From NCBI GenBank assembly GCA_037951165.1, contig JBBDHG010000024.1, forward strand, positions 6,105,001 to 6,169,000: a DNA stretch of 64,000 bases, written 5' to 3'. The notes under the pieces are model-generated. The model made no database searches, was not told the DNA's origin, and saw nothing but the letters and a program-made list of their open reading frames with translations. Positions 38,251 to 50,115 of the stretch are shown here, piece after piece. The stretch's first letter is position 1. The number at the start of each line of letters is the position of its first letter. This stretch comes from Lophius americanus. Its lineage: Eukaryota > Chordata > Actinopteri > Lophiiformes > Lophiidae. Position numbers and translations under genes: made by a program.

Positions 38251-38300
38251 AGAAGAGGTGAGAAGAGGTGAGAAGAGGTGAGAAGAGGTGAGAAGAGGCG
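38251..38300. repeat. 10-bp minisatellite
   Basis: Five tandem copies of AGAAGAGGTG, the last ending in CG. Immediately after it ACGTCACCTCTTC makes a 7-bp stem with GAAGAGG (38292-38298 with 38307-38313). Confidence 0.9.
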
Positions 38301-38539
38301 ACGTCACCTCTTCAGACTGCTTATTTTATTTCATTTATTTTAAATCTTATCCAAGCTGTCAACAGTAAGCACATGTGCAAAAATTGCTCCAGTTTGAATT
38401 CATCTGTGGACACCAAACCCAATCAAACAGTACCGAGGGAGCGAAGCAGCACAAGGTGATGGCACCATATTTTCTTTTATTTTAAATGCTGAGACACACC
38501 TAATGTCGCCAAATTGTAATAATCTCAAGGATATCCCAA

Positions 38540-38645
38540 CATTTATATCCGGGAACATTTTCATGCAAATCTGTCCTTTGGTTTTTCCATAACCTTGCCA
38601 AAAAACAATCACACAAATTTAAAGGTGGTGAAAACATCACATAAT
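38540..38645 (-). repeat. Fragment of the dispersed/tandem repeat family also at 40815 and 49560
   Basis: CATGCAAATCTGTCC, GGTTTTTCCATAACCTTGCC and the following ACAATCACACAAA correspond, in the same order, to 50030-50090 (AAAATCTGTTGA, GTTTTTCCGTAATCTTGC, AAGACACACAAAG). Confidence 0.6.
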
Positions 38646-38860
38646 AATATGCAATGTAACTTCAATTGTTTTAAACTAAGAAATAGTGTTTAATAGAACA
38701 CTACCGTTCGGGGTAATTGTTTTAATGCCCCTAACAGAAAGGAATCAATGATATCTTGAAACATTATGCCCACATAGTATATTTGAAAACTACTAAATAT
38801 TAGTTTCCTCCCTTTTGTACCTTTACAATGCATAAGGGGAGTAAATAACAACAATAAAAA

Positions 38861-40814
38861 CGGACAAAAAAATGTTCAATCAACTCTGTTGAGCTCGTAT
38901 AGGTCAGTTTAAAGACAGTGGGCACAGACTTTGCACATTTTGTTTAAGAGTTGATCACTTAACACAATCTTAGTTTCTCATTATGATTTGTTGTGTTTAA
39001 ACGATTTTATAACATTCCGGTCAAAATCACCCAAGGCAATATTTTTTATACTGGTGGTGTACAGTTTAGAAGGGAATACAAACAGAGGCAATGTTTCCTT
39101 TTTTCTCATGGTTGGGTCACTTGAGGTGAAGTCATCAAATTTAATGTTGAAAAAATATCAATGCGGTGTTCACTCTGCTGCTCACACATGACGGAATCAT
39201 TTCTGACCCCTGAGACAAGGGTAAAGAACAATTTCACCTTATTCTCAGTGCTTTAAAATACTCAAAATACTCACATGTACATGAGCGTGTACATAATGAC
39301 ATCCTGTCACCGTGGAGTGGCCTCGCTGTAGGAACTGACTGAACTCAGCACATCTCGCATTAAGTTCATATCAGCAGAAACTCTGACGGTCCTGCTGCTA
39401 ATCCAGAGGCTAATCAATGAGCCACAGCTCAGACACATGGGAGGTGAATTTTATTCCCTCAAGCGTAATCGGGGAAGAGTTTTGCACAGAACGAAGAGCC
39501 ATGTTTTTTTTTCTCCTACGTTAGAGATCCACATCACACCCAGTGTGTTACACAAATCAAAAAACAAAATCTGAAAACCCTGAGAAATCAGGAGAAATTG
39601 CATCTTCATCCAATCAGCAGTCTCTGTACTATATTATATCTGCAAACAAAAGCAGGCGGACTCAATGACCCTTTGCATTTATTTTAGACAATATGTCACT
39701 GTGTTTATACACTAAGAATATTATTTCGCCCACAGTGCATTGATTTTCTGTCAAGACATAAATCCATACAACTGAAAGACACTTTTTTATGTGTTTATGC
39801 TTACGTTTGTTTTTTCTCTTAGTGAATGAATGTTGATGCACAATCAGTATTCCCACCAGAATGTTTACATCTTCAGACAGAACATGAAGTCCAGTGTTTT
39901 GCCACATAAATGCTACAGGAGAAAACATCTTTGTGTTATCGGCTCATTTAGAGAGAGGTTTACGATATTTCTATGGGAACAGATGTAAAATGAAACATTG
40001 CTGGATGTGATACTGTTAGCTGTTGCTTCAGCGTATACAGTGCGGTCAAACTCTGGCAGAAATGACAGTGATTTCCTAAACATCTGGTTTTACTTCAGAA
40101 ACATCAAAAACTTGAATATCAAATGCAACAATTTTCATTGTTGGCTCCAAACGCTTGGACAGCCTGGTGTTTGATGATTTGGGTCTTTTTCTTATTTTGG
40201 GTTTCAAATAATCCTAAATAAAACAGCAGTTCTACCATTCTATTACAATGTTTTTCTTTCACCAGTATTATAACAGGTAATCAAACATTTGTGAAATCAG
40301 ACAGATTTTCGAACAACCAAAGTACTTTAGGAGATGAAATGATACAGAATACATTAGAGGGCAGGTATTACCCACACACATCTCAAACATGTTGTGAGTC
40401 AAAATGTACCGCTGCAAAAGTTTGCAAGCTGCTATAAATTGCTCTCAAGCAGAGGTGCCACAAGTACACACATTCTTTCCTCAACGAGAAGAACAGTTAC
40501 CTGTGTAAAAAAAAAAAGGAAAAAGAATCCCGTAAAAAGAATTGATTTAACTTCTTTACTCAATTATTGATAAAGATGTATAGTCTGAAAAGTATAGCCT
40601 TATAGCCCTTTGAAAGACATTTCTCCTGGCAGGCCTATCATAACCTATCAACTTCCATCACTGTCATTCAAGGGCAAACCCGTGTTCAGAGAGAACGAGC
40701 ATTATGTAGAAAGAAAGAGAAAAAAAATCAAAAAAACAATGATGTGACGTGTTTTCTTCGTTTATGTCTAGTCTATTTCATCATCGCATGTGTTTTACCT
40801 GGTCCAGTATGTTT
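38861..40814. other. Non-coding DNA without recognised features
   Basis: A+T-rich sequence with no protein-like frame, no recognisable transposon ends and no long simple repeats. Confidence 0.6.
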
Positions 40815-41740
40815 TTACCTTTGTTAACATGTCTGTCTGTTAACAAGATTAGGGAAAATGTAGTGTACTGATTTACATGAGATCTTACCCTGAGGTAGGT
40901 TTTCTTTTTGTTTTGAATCACTGAGAACTTAATGGTTGTATTCACATGAAATTTTGTTAAGGTTTACTTAGGTACATGTTTGGCATGTCCTAGAGAGGAA
41001 CTGCATTTTGGTGACATTAAATTATGACCTCACAACACAACGTCATAATGCCAGTTAGGGCACTTTTTGAAATTATATTTTGCAATAACTCATAAAGTAA
41101 TTGATGGATTTGCATGAAATCTTACCCTGAGGTAGGTTTTGATATGTCCTAGAGAGGATTAAATTTTGTTGACGTAACAGCATGACCTCACAATGTGACA
41201 CAAAAATAAAAAAATAAAATTCCTTGCTGACCTCAGGACACACTCCCTGGAACCAATAGCACAGCATTTCCTGTTTATCTATTACTTTCATCCTATTATA
41301 ACCACTCTTTGATCATCCTATCCTCAACTCGTGACATCATGAGCCAACTTTAAAGCAGGGAACATGAATTGCTGGATCTCCTTTCATATCCTCCCGCTGC
41401 TCAGAAGAACCAAAAACATTATAATGCAGAAGTTTAAATAAAGAAATTTGCCATCGGCGCAATTTAGATCTATTTACTTGCATGGGTTGTTTGGTTGAGC
41501 ACGACATATTACAATAGATGAAGACGTGTCCCCTCCCCTCACCCTATCATAATAAAGATTTGTAAACCATTGTGACATACGGTACTTTCAGATTTTTTTT
41601 ATGTACAATAACTCACAATTTAATACAAGTATTTGTACGAAATTTAACCGAGAGGTAGGTTTTGGTATATACTAGAGAGGATTACTTTTTGGTGACATTA
41701 CCTCATGACGTCAAGGCATCATGTTATAATAACGTTTTGG
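40815..41740 (+). repeat. Dispersed repeat with internal tandem units (plus orientation)
   Basis: Begins with an end module (TGTTAACAAGATTAGGGAAA then CTGATTTACATGAGATCTTA). It is followed by units containing GAGGTAGGTTTT, TATGTCCTAGAGAGGA, a TTTTGGTGACATTA-like block and ATGACCTCACAA. Unit copies lie near 40880-41050, 41090-41215 and 41600-41735, separated by unrelated sequence (about 41220-41580). The reverse complement of the same module order occurs at 49560-50115. No coding sequence is seen. Superfamily unknown to me. Confidence 0.7.
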
Positions 41741-42411
41741 AACTATCGTGGCGGATGGCGGCCAAACCTCAGTTAGAATCTGCTCAAAGTTTCCTCCTAC
41801 GGAAAGACAGTTTTTTTTTCTCATCACTTCTCCCAGGTGTTTGCTCGTAGGGGTATTACTGTGTCTCTCTTGAGTTAAGAGAACGGTCTTGACCTGCTGT
41901 TTTTAAAATGTCCTTCAGAAAACCTTTGTTGTATTTTGCAACATATAAAACATATAAAATAAACTTGACCTGTCAAGATGGAAATCCTCCTTTGGGAACG
42001 CATGTAATGATGTAAATTTAAAATAACTCACTCAAATGACTCACATAACAGATTTTGACTGTCAAGAATGAACTGAGTCGAACTTGAAACTGTATGGATC
42101 CACTCCTCCAGGAAGCACACCTCCCAATTAGACTTAGACATATGGATGGTCCAACGAAAAATTTAAATAAAAGGTTCTGAGATGAGAATCAGAAGGTACA
42201 TTGCCTCAACATTAAACTATTTCTGAGTGAGAAATCCATCAAAGATGAAGCAGAGCTGGCGATTGTCTGGCAGGCCCAGTAGTCCATAATGTAATACATC
42301 CATAATGTAGTGCAGACCCAATCACAGACACAACCCGCTGCTCAAGATAGCTCCTCCAACACAGACACCGGCCCTTTTTATAGCATGAAAACCACATCAT
42401 ATTGAAATGCT
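41741..42411. other. Non-coding DNA without recognised features
   Basis: No gene, simple repeat or transposon end recognised. Confidence 0.55.
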
Positions 42412-43374
42412 TACACCAATCAGCCGTAACATTACAAGTACTGACAGGTGAATTTTGGAATTATATTGATTACCTCATTATAATGGCACCTGTCAGTGGA
42501 TGGGATATATTAGTCAGGAAATTAACATTTAGGCTTAATATCGATGTGTTGGAAGCAGGAAAAATGAGGCAAACTGAACCTTTTATTGTCCCCACCAAGA
42601 AAAAAAAGCTATGAAAATATTTTATTTCTTAGGGGCATTTATTAATTTGATATGTTATACACATTAAATTTACCATGAAATGATAAATTGTCTGGTCAAG
42701 TATGTTTGTAAACAGTAAAAAAAAATGAGAGTTAGAAAATTATTTCATCGTGAAATTTTGTATATTATGACAAATAGTCGATTATATTTAGATTAGATCA
42801 ACCCTTCGGTAACGCGTGTTTTTAAAAAATATCAAAGACTTTTTTGGTTGTATCAAGTCACGTTATTCAGTTTAGATCCTACTTATCAAATAGGACTTCC
42901 TCAATAGCCATGGTTATAGTTAGGGCTACGCCTCCTCCTTGGTCGCCCCCGGTGGACCCCATGATATGTAGAGTTGCTGGGACTCAAACTGGCTTCCTTA
43001 CGATCTGCCTTCCTTTTTTTTGAGACCCAAAATATTGAGCAGGAAATTAATGGATTTTAAGAATATGAGGCACTTTGATAGTGGCCAAATTATTTTGGCA
43101 GAGCATCTCTAAAACCGCAGGTTTTGTTGGTTGTTGCCGGTCTGCAGTGGTTAGTACCAGTAAATATCAAAAGTGGTCAAAGGACAGACAACATGTGACC
43201 TGCTGACAGGCTCATGGATGCATGTGGGCGGAGACACTGTAGCATAGATTGCTGAAAAAGTTAATGCCATCTCTGTAGTTGTAGCTCTGAAAGGTGTGAG
43301 AACAGAACAGAACATTTGGCGAACACAATATTAGGCAGGTGGATTTTAAAATATTTTTATGGCTGATAGGTGTG
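42412..43374 (+). mobile_element. Degenerate Tc1-like transposon (plus orientation), interrupted
   Basis: The left end ACACCAATCAGCCGTAACAT followed by ACTGACAGGTGA, and the right end ATATTAGGCAGGTGG plus TTATGGCTGATAGGTGT, are the two termini of the same fish Tc1-type family found at 8626. Inside, GTGTTGGAAGCAGGAAAAAT (start region) and later GGCAGAGCATCTCTAAAACC, GGTCTGCAGTGGTTAGTACC and the following AGTGGTCAAAGG are transposase-coding remnants in order. About 42600-43075 does not look like this family and may be an insertion. No intact frame. Confidence 0.75.
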
Positions 43375-45494
43375 TGACGAAAACAAAGTTTTAAAGTGAA
43401 AATATGAACTTTTGGGAAATTAATGGAAGGATTCTATAATGTTTCAAGTATTTTTTTTTTTTTTTTACAATTCAGCAGGTAAATACTTTTATTTCAAAGG
43501 TGTTAAAAATATGATACGTATTTGTTAAAAATAATAATATATATGCGTGTGTGTGTAAATAAAAAGATGTATATGTTAAATATTAGGTGATTTACTGTCA
43601 TTTTATTTAATGTCTAAGGTTGAAGGTTTTAATGATATGGCTGATGAAAACCTACGGCAGGATTATTACTGGGTAAAGGTGAAATGCAAACTGGGCGCAA
43701 CGTGTTTCCCCGGACGATAACAGTGTTGTGATTTTTCTGGGTTATATTCCCAGAGCGAGAATTCCCAGACGGACCCTTCTCGTTCAAGCCATTTGACAAC
43801 ACAGAATGTTTTTTTGGCTTTTCATTTACGTGCCACTAAGTTGAGTTTTCATGCCTCCACTCCCTGCCACAAATCTAAATCAGAATTTAAGGGGTATACT
43901 CTGTTCCGTAAACGCAGCTTGAAAGTGAACCTCTGCCCCGCTTCATGTATTTTAGAATCTTCTAAATTTAGGAAATGCACAGCTAAAAGCTGTTTTCACT
44001 TCCAGTTTATGCAACTGCCACCAGAACACCGTTGTCTGCTAATTAATCAAACGTTGATTCAGTCAGGTTGTTGCTTACTGTTCAGAAAAAACGATGACGC
44101 AGTGAGAGTGACTGTATTGTCAGTTTCCATAAAGGCAATCAACGCTGGCAGATAAATTAAGGGTTTTGGCATAAAACATGTAAATACACTAATCAAAATT
44201 CAAGTCTCCCTGGACTGGGTCTGAGTTTGTGTTGCAAAAGACAGCAGATCAGCAGCGCTGACGCAGCTTAGCCGATTGCATATGCAAGCCACCTACGCAG
44301 TCAGAACAATCTTGAAATGTTCTTCATTGCAGATTGTACCGATGCAGTGAAAAACAGTATTAGAGGAGGACAGAGAGTTCACTGTGGCAGGTGAGTTTGT
44401 ATGTCAGAGGTAACGTGATTCTGTCTGCACAATCATCATATTTGAAGCTGCTGACAGTGAAATTCATCGGACATGTGTGCGATAGTCAAACATTAAACCA
44501 GTTGCAGATGTAACCAGTGGACTTCTGCGTTGTGTATAATGATTTTTGAGACAGGAAATCTCTTTGGAGATGCTCTCCGTTTATTTTCTGAACTGTTTCA
44601 GTTCAAAAGCATTGGATCCATCCAGCTCTTCACCAAATGAAATAGAAAAGAAAGAATTGGGACCGATAAGATATTTGCTCATCTATGAACATAAGATTTT
44701 GAAAATCTAACAAGTCCCATGAAAGTAAAACAAAGAAGTACTACTAGACTCAGCCATGAGGGAATCAGGGGGTTAGGGGATGAAACAATGTATATAGGGG
44801 ATATCCCTGAAGAATAGATAAGGAGGGGACTCAGACATGTCAGAAGCTGGAGGTCCGGACAATCAGGTAAAACAAAAATAAAGCTAAATTGAACACATTT
44901 TGTGTATTTATAACTGGACAGTTTACACAGAGTCATGGGTGGCCTTTTCTCTATCCACACGCATGCACACCAGCACAAACACATGATCGGGACTTGAATC
45001 AGGAAATGTGCTAGGATAGTATTTTTGTGGTCAAAAGGAATCCCTTCGGGAGTCCAGTTTGTTTTATTCTATTTACAGATGGAGAGAAGAGGAGCCGCTG
45101 AGGGATTTGGGGTTCCGGGAATAAGAAAGCGCCAGGTAGCTGTACATTCCACACTTGATTAATGAGTCACTGGTATGATGTCTCTTATCAACAGTCTGCA
45201 CATGGTGGAGAGGGAAGAAAGGTTTTCTAGCCTCAGAATGCCCAATCACAGACAGCTCCCAATGCCATCCCATCATTCCTTTATGTGCGAGCCCACCTGT
45301 TTTTGAGGGGCTTCCTTCTTCCCCTCTCCACAGTCGTTGTAATAGATGCAATTGGTTCACCTATCTTGTGTGATAGCTAAGGGGCCAATTAGTTCAGTTG
45401 CAGAAATGGTGAATTTGTAAGTCTTTGTCTGGAGACTACCACAGAAACTGATGTCAACACTTCTAATGAACCGTTCTGTTGTGAAAACATGAGA
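43375..45494. other. Non-coding DNA, one exon-like segment
   Basis: No recognised gene or element except an isolated splice-site-bounded segment at 44333-44390, described separately. A poly-T run lies at 43450-43466. Confidence 0.5.
44333..44390 (+). other. Exon-like segment of unknown identity
   Basis: A 58-bp stretch is bounded by TTCTTCATTGCAG on the left and CAG/GTGAGT on the right, a near-ideal donor. Only one of its three frames is open (CTDAVKNSIRGGQRVHCG). I do not recognise the peptide. It could be a non-coding exon, an exon of a downstream gene, or chance. Confidence 0.25.
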
Positions 45495-45656
45495 AAAGCA
45501 GAAGTCTTTATTGTCACATGCAATAAAACAACGTAGCGGAAATTGGTTTCCCAGCATTTAACCCATTCCTGAGGAGCAGTGGGCAGCTATCTGGAGCTTG
45601 AACCGCCAACCTTCTGATGAGGAGATGGCTGCTCTACCCACTGAGCTGCAGCAGTA
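45495..45656 (-). mobile_element. tRNA-derived SINE (minus orientation)
   Basis: Read on the minus strand, TGCAGCTCAGTGGGTAGAGC (45631-45650) is a good RNA polymerase III A box, and GGTTCAAGCTC (45594-45604) is a good B box about 30 bp downstream, as in a tRNA head. The body continues with 'cccactgctcctcagg' and ends in TGACAATAAAGACTTC, the kind of 3' tail shared with fish LINEs. This is a typical fish tRNA-SINE layout. It is not a functional tRNA gene because the cloverleaf does not close. Confidence 0.75.
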
Positions 45657-46104
45657 TCCCGAAGTATTGTAGGCTGCTGGCTGAGAGCCAACACAGATCA
45701 GCCGGTGAAATGATTGGTAAGCTTGACAGAACTGGATGTTTGATATAAGCTCCTGTTTACCGGCTTTGATACACAGCCCAGATGTGTTGAGTCTTGATAA
45801 ATATGTACGGCATGCACTAATGGCTCTAGGAACCACTGTGATATGCGTGGAAAAATAACAGACACAGGATATATTCTTCACACTGTAACACATCACCAAA
45901 ATAAATCACTGGCAAGAAACTGATAATAGAAAGAGCCTTGGACAAACTAATCCATTGTAATGGGCTGCTGGTATCTGTGTGATTAAATATTAGTTCAGTC
46001 TGAGAGAAAAAAAAAGGTTGTTTCTCTCAAAAGCAGTTGTTTATATTTTACTATTATGTGAAAAATCTCACTGGAAGTCGGATGAACGGCTAAATTCATA
46101 CGAA

Positions 46105-46430
46105 TCTTCTTCCATAACATTAAAACCACCTGCCTAATATTATGTCACTGTAACTCTGACGCCCATGACCCTTTCGCCAGTTCACTGGTTGTCCATCCTC
46201 AGACCACTTGGACTACTGCCGAATGAACAAGAACTGTAGTTTCAGTGACCCAGTGGTCTGTTTTCCCTTATCAAAGTGTCTCAGATCATTACACTACCCA
46301 TTTTTCATGCTTCCAACACATCAACCTCAGGACAAATGTTTTCTTATTACCCACTGTCCCACTTACAAGGTAACCTGACTTCACTTGTCAGTGATTATGA
46401 GGTTATATTATTATGGCTGATCGGTGTATA
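46105..46430 (-). mobile_element. Short Tc1-like deletion derivative (minus orientation)
   Basis: Ends CCATAACATTAAAACCACCT and ATTATTATGGCTGATCGGTG are the paired termini of the same Tc1-type family as at 8626 and 42412. The interior 320 bp keeps TCTGACGCCCATGACCCTTT and CATGCTTCCAACACATCAAC, corresponding to the transposase N-terminal region on the minus strand, with the central and C-terminal parts missing. Non-autonomous. Confidence 0.8.
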
Positions 46431-47334
46431 TGGTTTTATCCTTTTTATTTTTAAATTACCTTTCCATAGAAAAAGCAAATATAAAGTTTTCTAAACATCA
46501 AAAGGCACAACTACATAATATGATTAATATGTGTGTCAAGAGATGTATGCACCCTTCAGTCTCTCCTCGTGAATGACATTGTCATGGGAACAGCAAAGAT
46601 GGAAATTTGTACAAAATTCTAAATGTCACATTTACTTATCATGGTTGATATACTGGATGTTGAACTTCTGGCGAAATTAGCATGAGTTAGCATGAGTAGT
46701 TTGCCTGATATAAAAAAAGAAACAGCTTCAGACAGATGGTCGGACTCTTATACCCCACTTTGATGCAACAACGTGTTGGCTTCACAGCAGATATGTGATC
46801 TATCTAAATGTCACATCAAGAAAATGACCTTTATAATCTCTTAACATTATATGATGGAAAGTTTGAAAACCCTTTTTTTATGTGAAATATCTCAGCCTAA
46901 TCATTCCCGTCCACTTCTTTGCTGAGAAATATTTGGTTGGAGGTCATTCATGAACTAATGACATGTACGAGATAATCAAAAGCACCCATTTAATTTAGGT
47001 GCTCCGAAGGACCATGAATCCATTGACTCAATATGCTTTTATAGACTGACCCCTTTGAAATAAATGTTGGAATCCTTCAAATGTTTCAGTCTGATGTATT
47101 AGAAAAATTAAATGGGAGATTAAAAGGGCCTCCAGACTTTTCTATCACTGTGTTGAATCAAAATCATTGAAGAGGAATAACAACTCTGCCAGACACTGGT
47201 GTCCTTTCAGCCTATTGAATGTCCAGTGACGTGGGTTTAACCTTCACAAGACCGTAATACACATGTCTCCAATGGCCTGCGGTTTGATGTCACGAATGGA
47301 ATATAAAATAACTCTGTTATTTATCAGAACAGCG
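46431..47334. other. Non-coding DNA without recognised features
   Basis: A+T-rich sequence between two Tc1-type copies; nothing recognised. Confidence 0.6.
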
Positions 47335-48456
47335 CAGTGCAGTGGAAAAGTATTTGACCCTTTCTGTATTTTTTTCTGTTTTGTCTGTATCTCACAATTA
47401 ACTGTGTTGGCTCTTCAAACACAACACTGACACAAAATCAACCTGGGTGAACCCAAAATGCAAGATTTAAAGGACGATATTAAATAATATGGGCAACCAG
47501 CTCATCCAATACCTAAACCACCACTGTGAAAAAGTATTCAACCCCTAAATCGTAAGACCTCATTTTGTCACCTCTAGCGGCCGAGCTTCTAATAGCTGGA
47601 GATCAGTCACTGACATCATTATGTTGGAAATGTGACCCACCCTTCTTTGCTGTTTTATGTCCCTTTTGTGAGCATGTACTGATCTTTTCAGGTCCCACCA
47701 AAGCATCTCAGTGGGGTTGCAGGTCCTGGCTTTGACTAGGCAACTCCAAAACTAATTTAATTCCTTTTGTGCTATTGAGATGGGGATTGGCCCTTCTGCT
47801 TGGGATCATTATCATTACCCAGTTGCACTTGAGCTTCAACTCACACACTGATGAACTGATATTCTCCTTCAGAATGTTCTGGTAGAGAGCCGAATTCATC
47901 TTTCCCTCAAGTATTGCGAGTAATCCTGGCCCAAAGCTGAAGAGCATCCTCACAACATTGCTCTGCCTCCTCCATGCTTGAGCAGCAGATGTAATGTTCT
48001 TTTGATGGAACTCTATGTTTGGTCTACGCCAGATATAACAAGACCCCTGTCTTCCAAACAGTTCAGCTTTCGTCTCATCAGTCCAGTGAATAATCTGCCC
48101 CCAAAAAAACCCCACAGTGTTCCTAAAGGTTAACCCCTCACATTCCCATTGGTGCCTTTTATCGAGATGAGAGAGGTCTGCCGTTTTTTCTTGAATGAGC
48201 CTTTTCCATGCTCTTGGAAGGTCTGGGAAGGTTCTCTGATGCTCCAAGTCATTTCCATTTGTAGATAATGTGTGGACTCTCAGATCCTTAAAGAATGATT
48301 TGTAACATATACCAGTTAATGGTTTACATTCACCTTCTTCTTCTTCTTTACTCAGTTTACTGTTGATTTTGGCATAGTGACATGCTGGTGAGACATATGA
48401 GCCACCTCCATGCTTCTAAAAATCAAGGAGGGAGTCGTGTATTTTTCACAACACTG
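47335..48456 (-). mobile_element. Degenerate Tc1/mariner transposon with transposase remnant
   Basis: Left end CAGTGCAGTGGAAAAGTATT and right end ATTTTTCACAACACTG are imperfect inverted repeats of a well-known fish Tc1 family, and the right end abuts TA. The minus strand 48247-47708 keeps a 179-codon open frame with WTDETKAELFG, IWRRPNIEFHQKNI, LLAILEGKMNSALYQNILKEN and LELPSQSQDL, all transposase blocks. The first catalytic Asp (WTDE) is kept, but the QQDNDPKH-type block holding the second is destroyed (MIMIPSRRANPH) and the end is truncated. It cannot be active. Confidence 0.85.
47708..48247 (-). pseudogene. Tc1-type transposase pseudogene
   Basis: Residues about 55-179 of the open frame align by eye with the catalytic half of Tc1 transposases; the first 50 residues are only loosely similar. 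Missing are the N-terminal HTH DNA-binding domains, the second catalytic Asp and the region after the PDL motif. Stop codons flank the frame. The remaining open stretch is probably just slow decay, not selection. Confidence 0.8.
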
Positions 48457-49559
48457 TATGCTATAACAGCCAATAAAACTTTACAATAACATAGGCATAG
48501 GGATTCTTGTAAGGAGAAAAAAAGCCTTATATCTTCTTCCATTGAATTACGTTGTTATTAATTTAATTAAATTAAACGGACTCTGTAATTGTTTATGAGA
48601 AAATTAGCTGTTTATGTTACATGGAGTGACGGGCAAGAATTGTTTTGTGAAGACGAGACAATCTGCAGACAGAGAGATTGCAATTGAAAATCAACACAAG
48701 GGCCATATGTCTTTTTAAGCAAACATTCTTCGATGTCTGGCACGTGAAGCGGACAGCAGTATTGAACCAGACCACTTGAGATGTAATTCCTTGCTCCATT
48801 GAAGAAAGACTAAACGTTTCTATTGTCAAAGCAAAAAAAAAGTAAAGGTGAAAGCAAGAGAGGCAGACAGAGCCAACGAAAGAGAGTCATCAGCAAGAAC
48901 AAAGAGGCGTTGGAGGGAATGCAGGGAGAGGAGGACTCAAGCTTGTGGAACTGTGAGACAATCCGATATAGATTTTGCCATGGCTGTGCGACTTTGACTG
49001 CCTCATGCACATCCCTCTGCCTCTCACATGTGGGGTGGTTATTGATGGAGCCGTCATATCCAGGCTGAACATCTGTAATGAAATTCTGCTCTTCTTATTG
49101 GATTTGGCAATGGGATCTCTGTCTCTCTAACAGCTGTAGTCTGGACCTTATTGTACATCCACCACCATCCTGCGGAGAGCTCATACACACACACACACAC
49201 ATTACACATGCTGTACAGAGTTCTGCACATGGGGCTAATATTGCTGCTCACCACTGTGCTGTTTACCCACTGTGGATGGATCTAACAACACTGAATTTCA
49301 ATATTGTTTTTCATTCTCAAAAGAATGTTAGGGATTTAATCTGGACTTGAAATCCGTTTGCTCTTTGCAGAAACATATTCCTGCAAAAGGAGAAGGCAAA
49401 AATAATGGGCACAGTTCCCCAAAGGAGCAGCGGGGGAAACTACGTATATCAACAGCTAATGCATTGACAAGTAGAAGGCACAACTGTACCCAAGGCAGAC
49501 AGAATCAATTAGATCGCTTTATTTTGGCTACTTACTGAAACCATATAAATAATAAAAGT
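48457..49559. other. Non-coding DNA without recognised features
   Basis: Contains a short (CA)n run at 49187-49201 and no recognised gene or element. Confidence 0.55.
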
Positions 49560-50115
49560 CACAATGTGAAGTATTGATGTAATGTCACCAAAATGTAATC
49601 CTCACTAGGATATATCAAAACCTACCTTTGGGCAAATATTCAAGAAAGATTCAAGAATTATGGGTTATTGCAAAATAAAACAACAACTCCAAAAGTGCCC
49701 TCAAAATTGTTTAAACATTTTTTATTATGAATTCACGTCGTGAGGTCATGGTGTAATTTCACCAAAAATGTATTCATCACTATGATATACCAAAACATAC
49801 CTCTGTGTTAAATTTCTATATTTTATATTATTTAATGTATTGAATCTGTTGAATAATTTGGTTATTGTGGGAAAAAAAATACAAAAGCGGTCTATATTAC
49901 AGGTGTTCAGAAAACATTATTATGATGTCACGTCGTGAGGTCATAATGTTACGTCACCAAAATGTAAATATTTCTAGGATATGCCACACATATTTAACAG
50001 ACAATATACCTACAACTAGATAGCATTTCATGAAAATCTGTTGATTAGTTTTTCCGTAATCTTGCTAACAAGAAGACACACAAAGGTAATAAAATCATAT
50101 AACTCCTTGGCGGAG
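49560..50115 (-). repeat. Dispersed repeat with internal tandem units (minus orientation)
   Basis: Three units, each with GTCACCAAAATGTAAT-like, GGATATATCAAAACCTACCT-like and (in two) CACGTCGTGAGGTCAT blocks, start near 49585, 49735 and 49930. The right end carries the module TTTTCCGTAATCTTGCTAAC followed by CTCCTTGGCGGAGG. This is the reverse-complement arrangement of 40815-41740. Units are about 170-190 bp apart. No coding sequence; family unknown. Confidence 0.7.

Larger units (their letters stand above)
36128..38860 (+). other. Probable 3' UTR and immediate downstream DNA
   Basis: Follows the stop codon. I saw no canonical AATAAA until about 38854 (in CAACAATAAAAACGG); an ATTAAA variant occurs at about 36508. 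The 3' end of the transcript therefore cannot be placed. The stretch holds a G-run, (GT)n and (CT)n microsatellites, a fish repeat at 37665-37905 and a 10-bp minisatellite. Confidence 0.5.

Noticed and set aside
45594..45650. A possible tRNA gene on the minus strand (good A and B boxes)
   Set aside because: Acceptor, anticodon and T stems do not close, and the sequence continues into a SINE body and tail.
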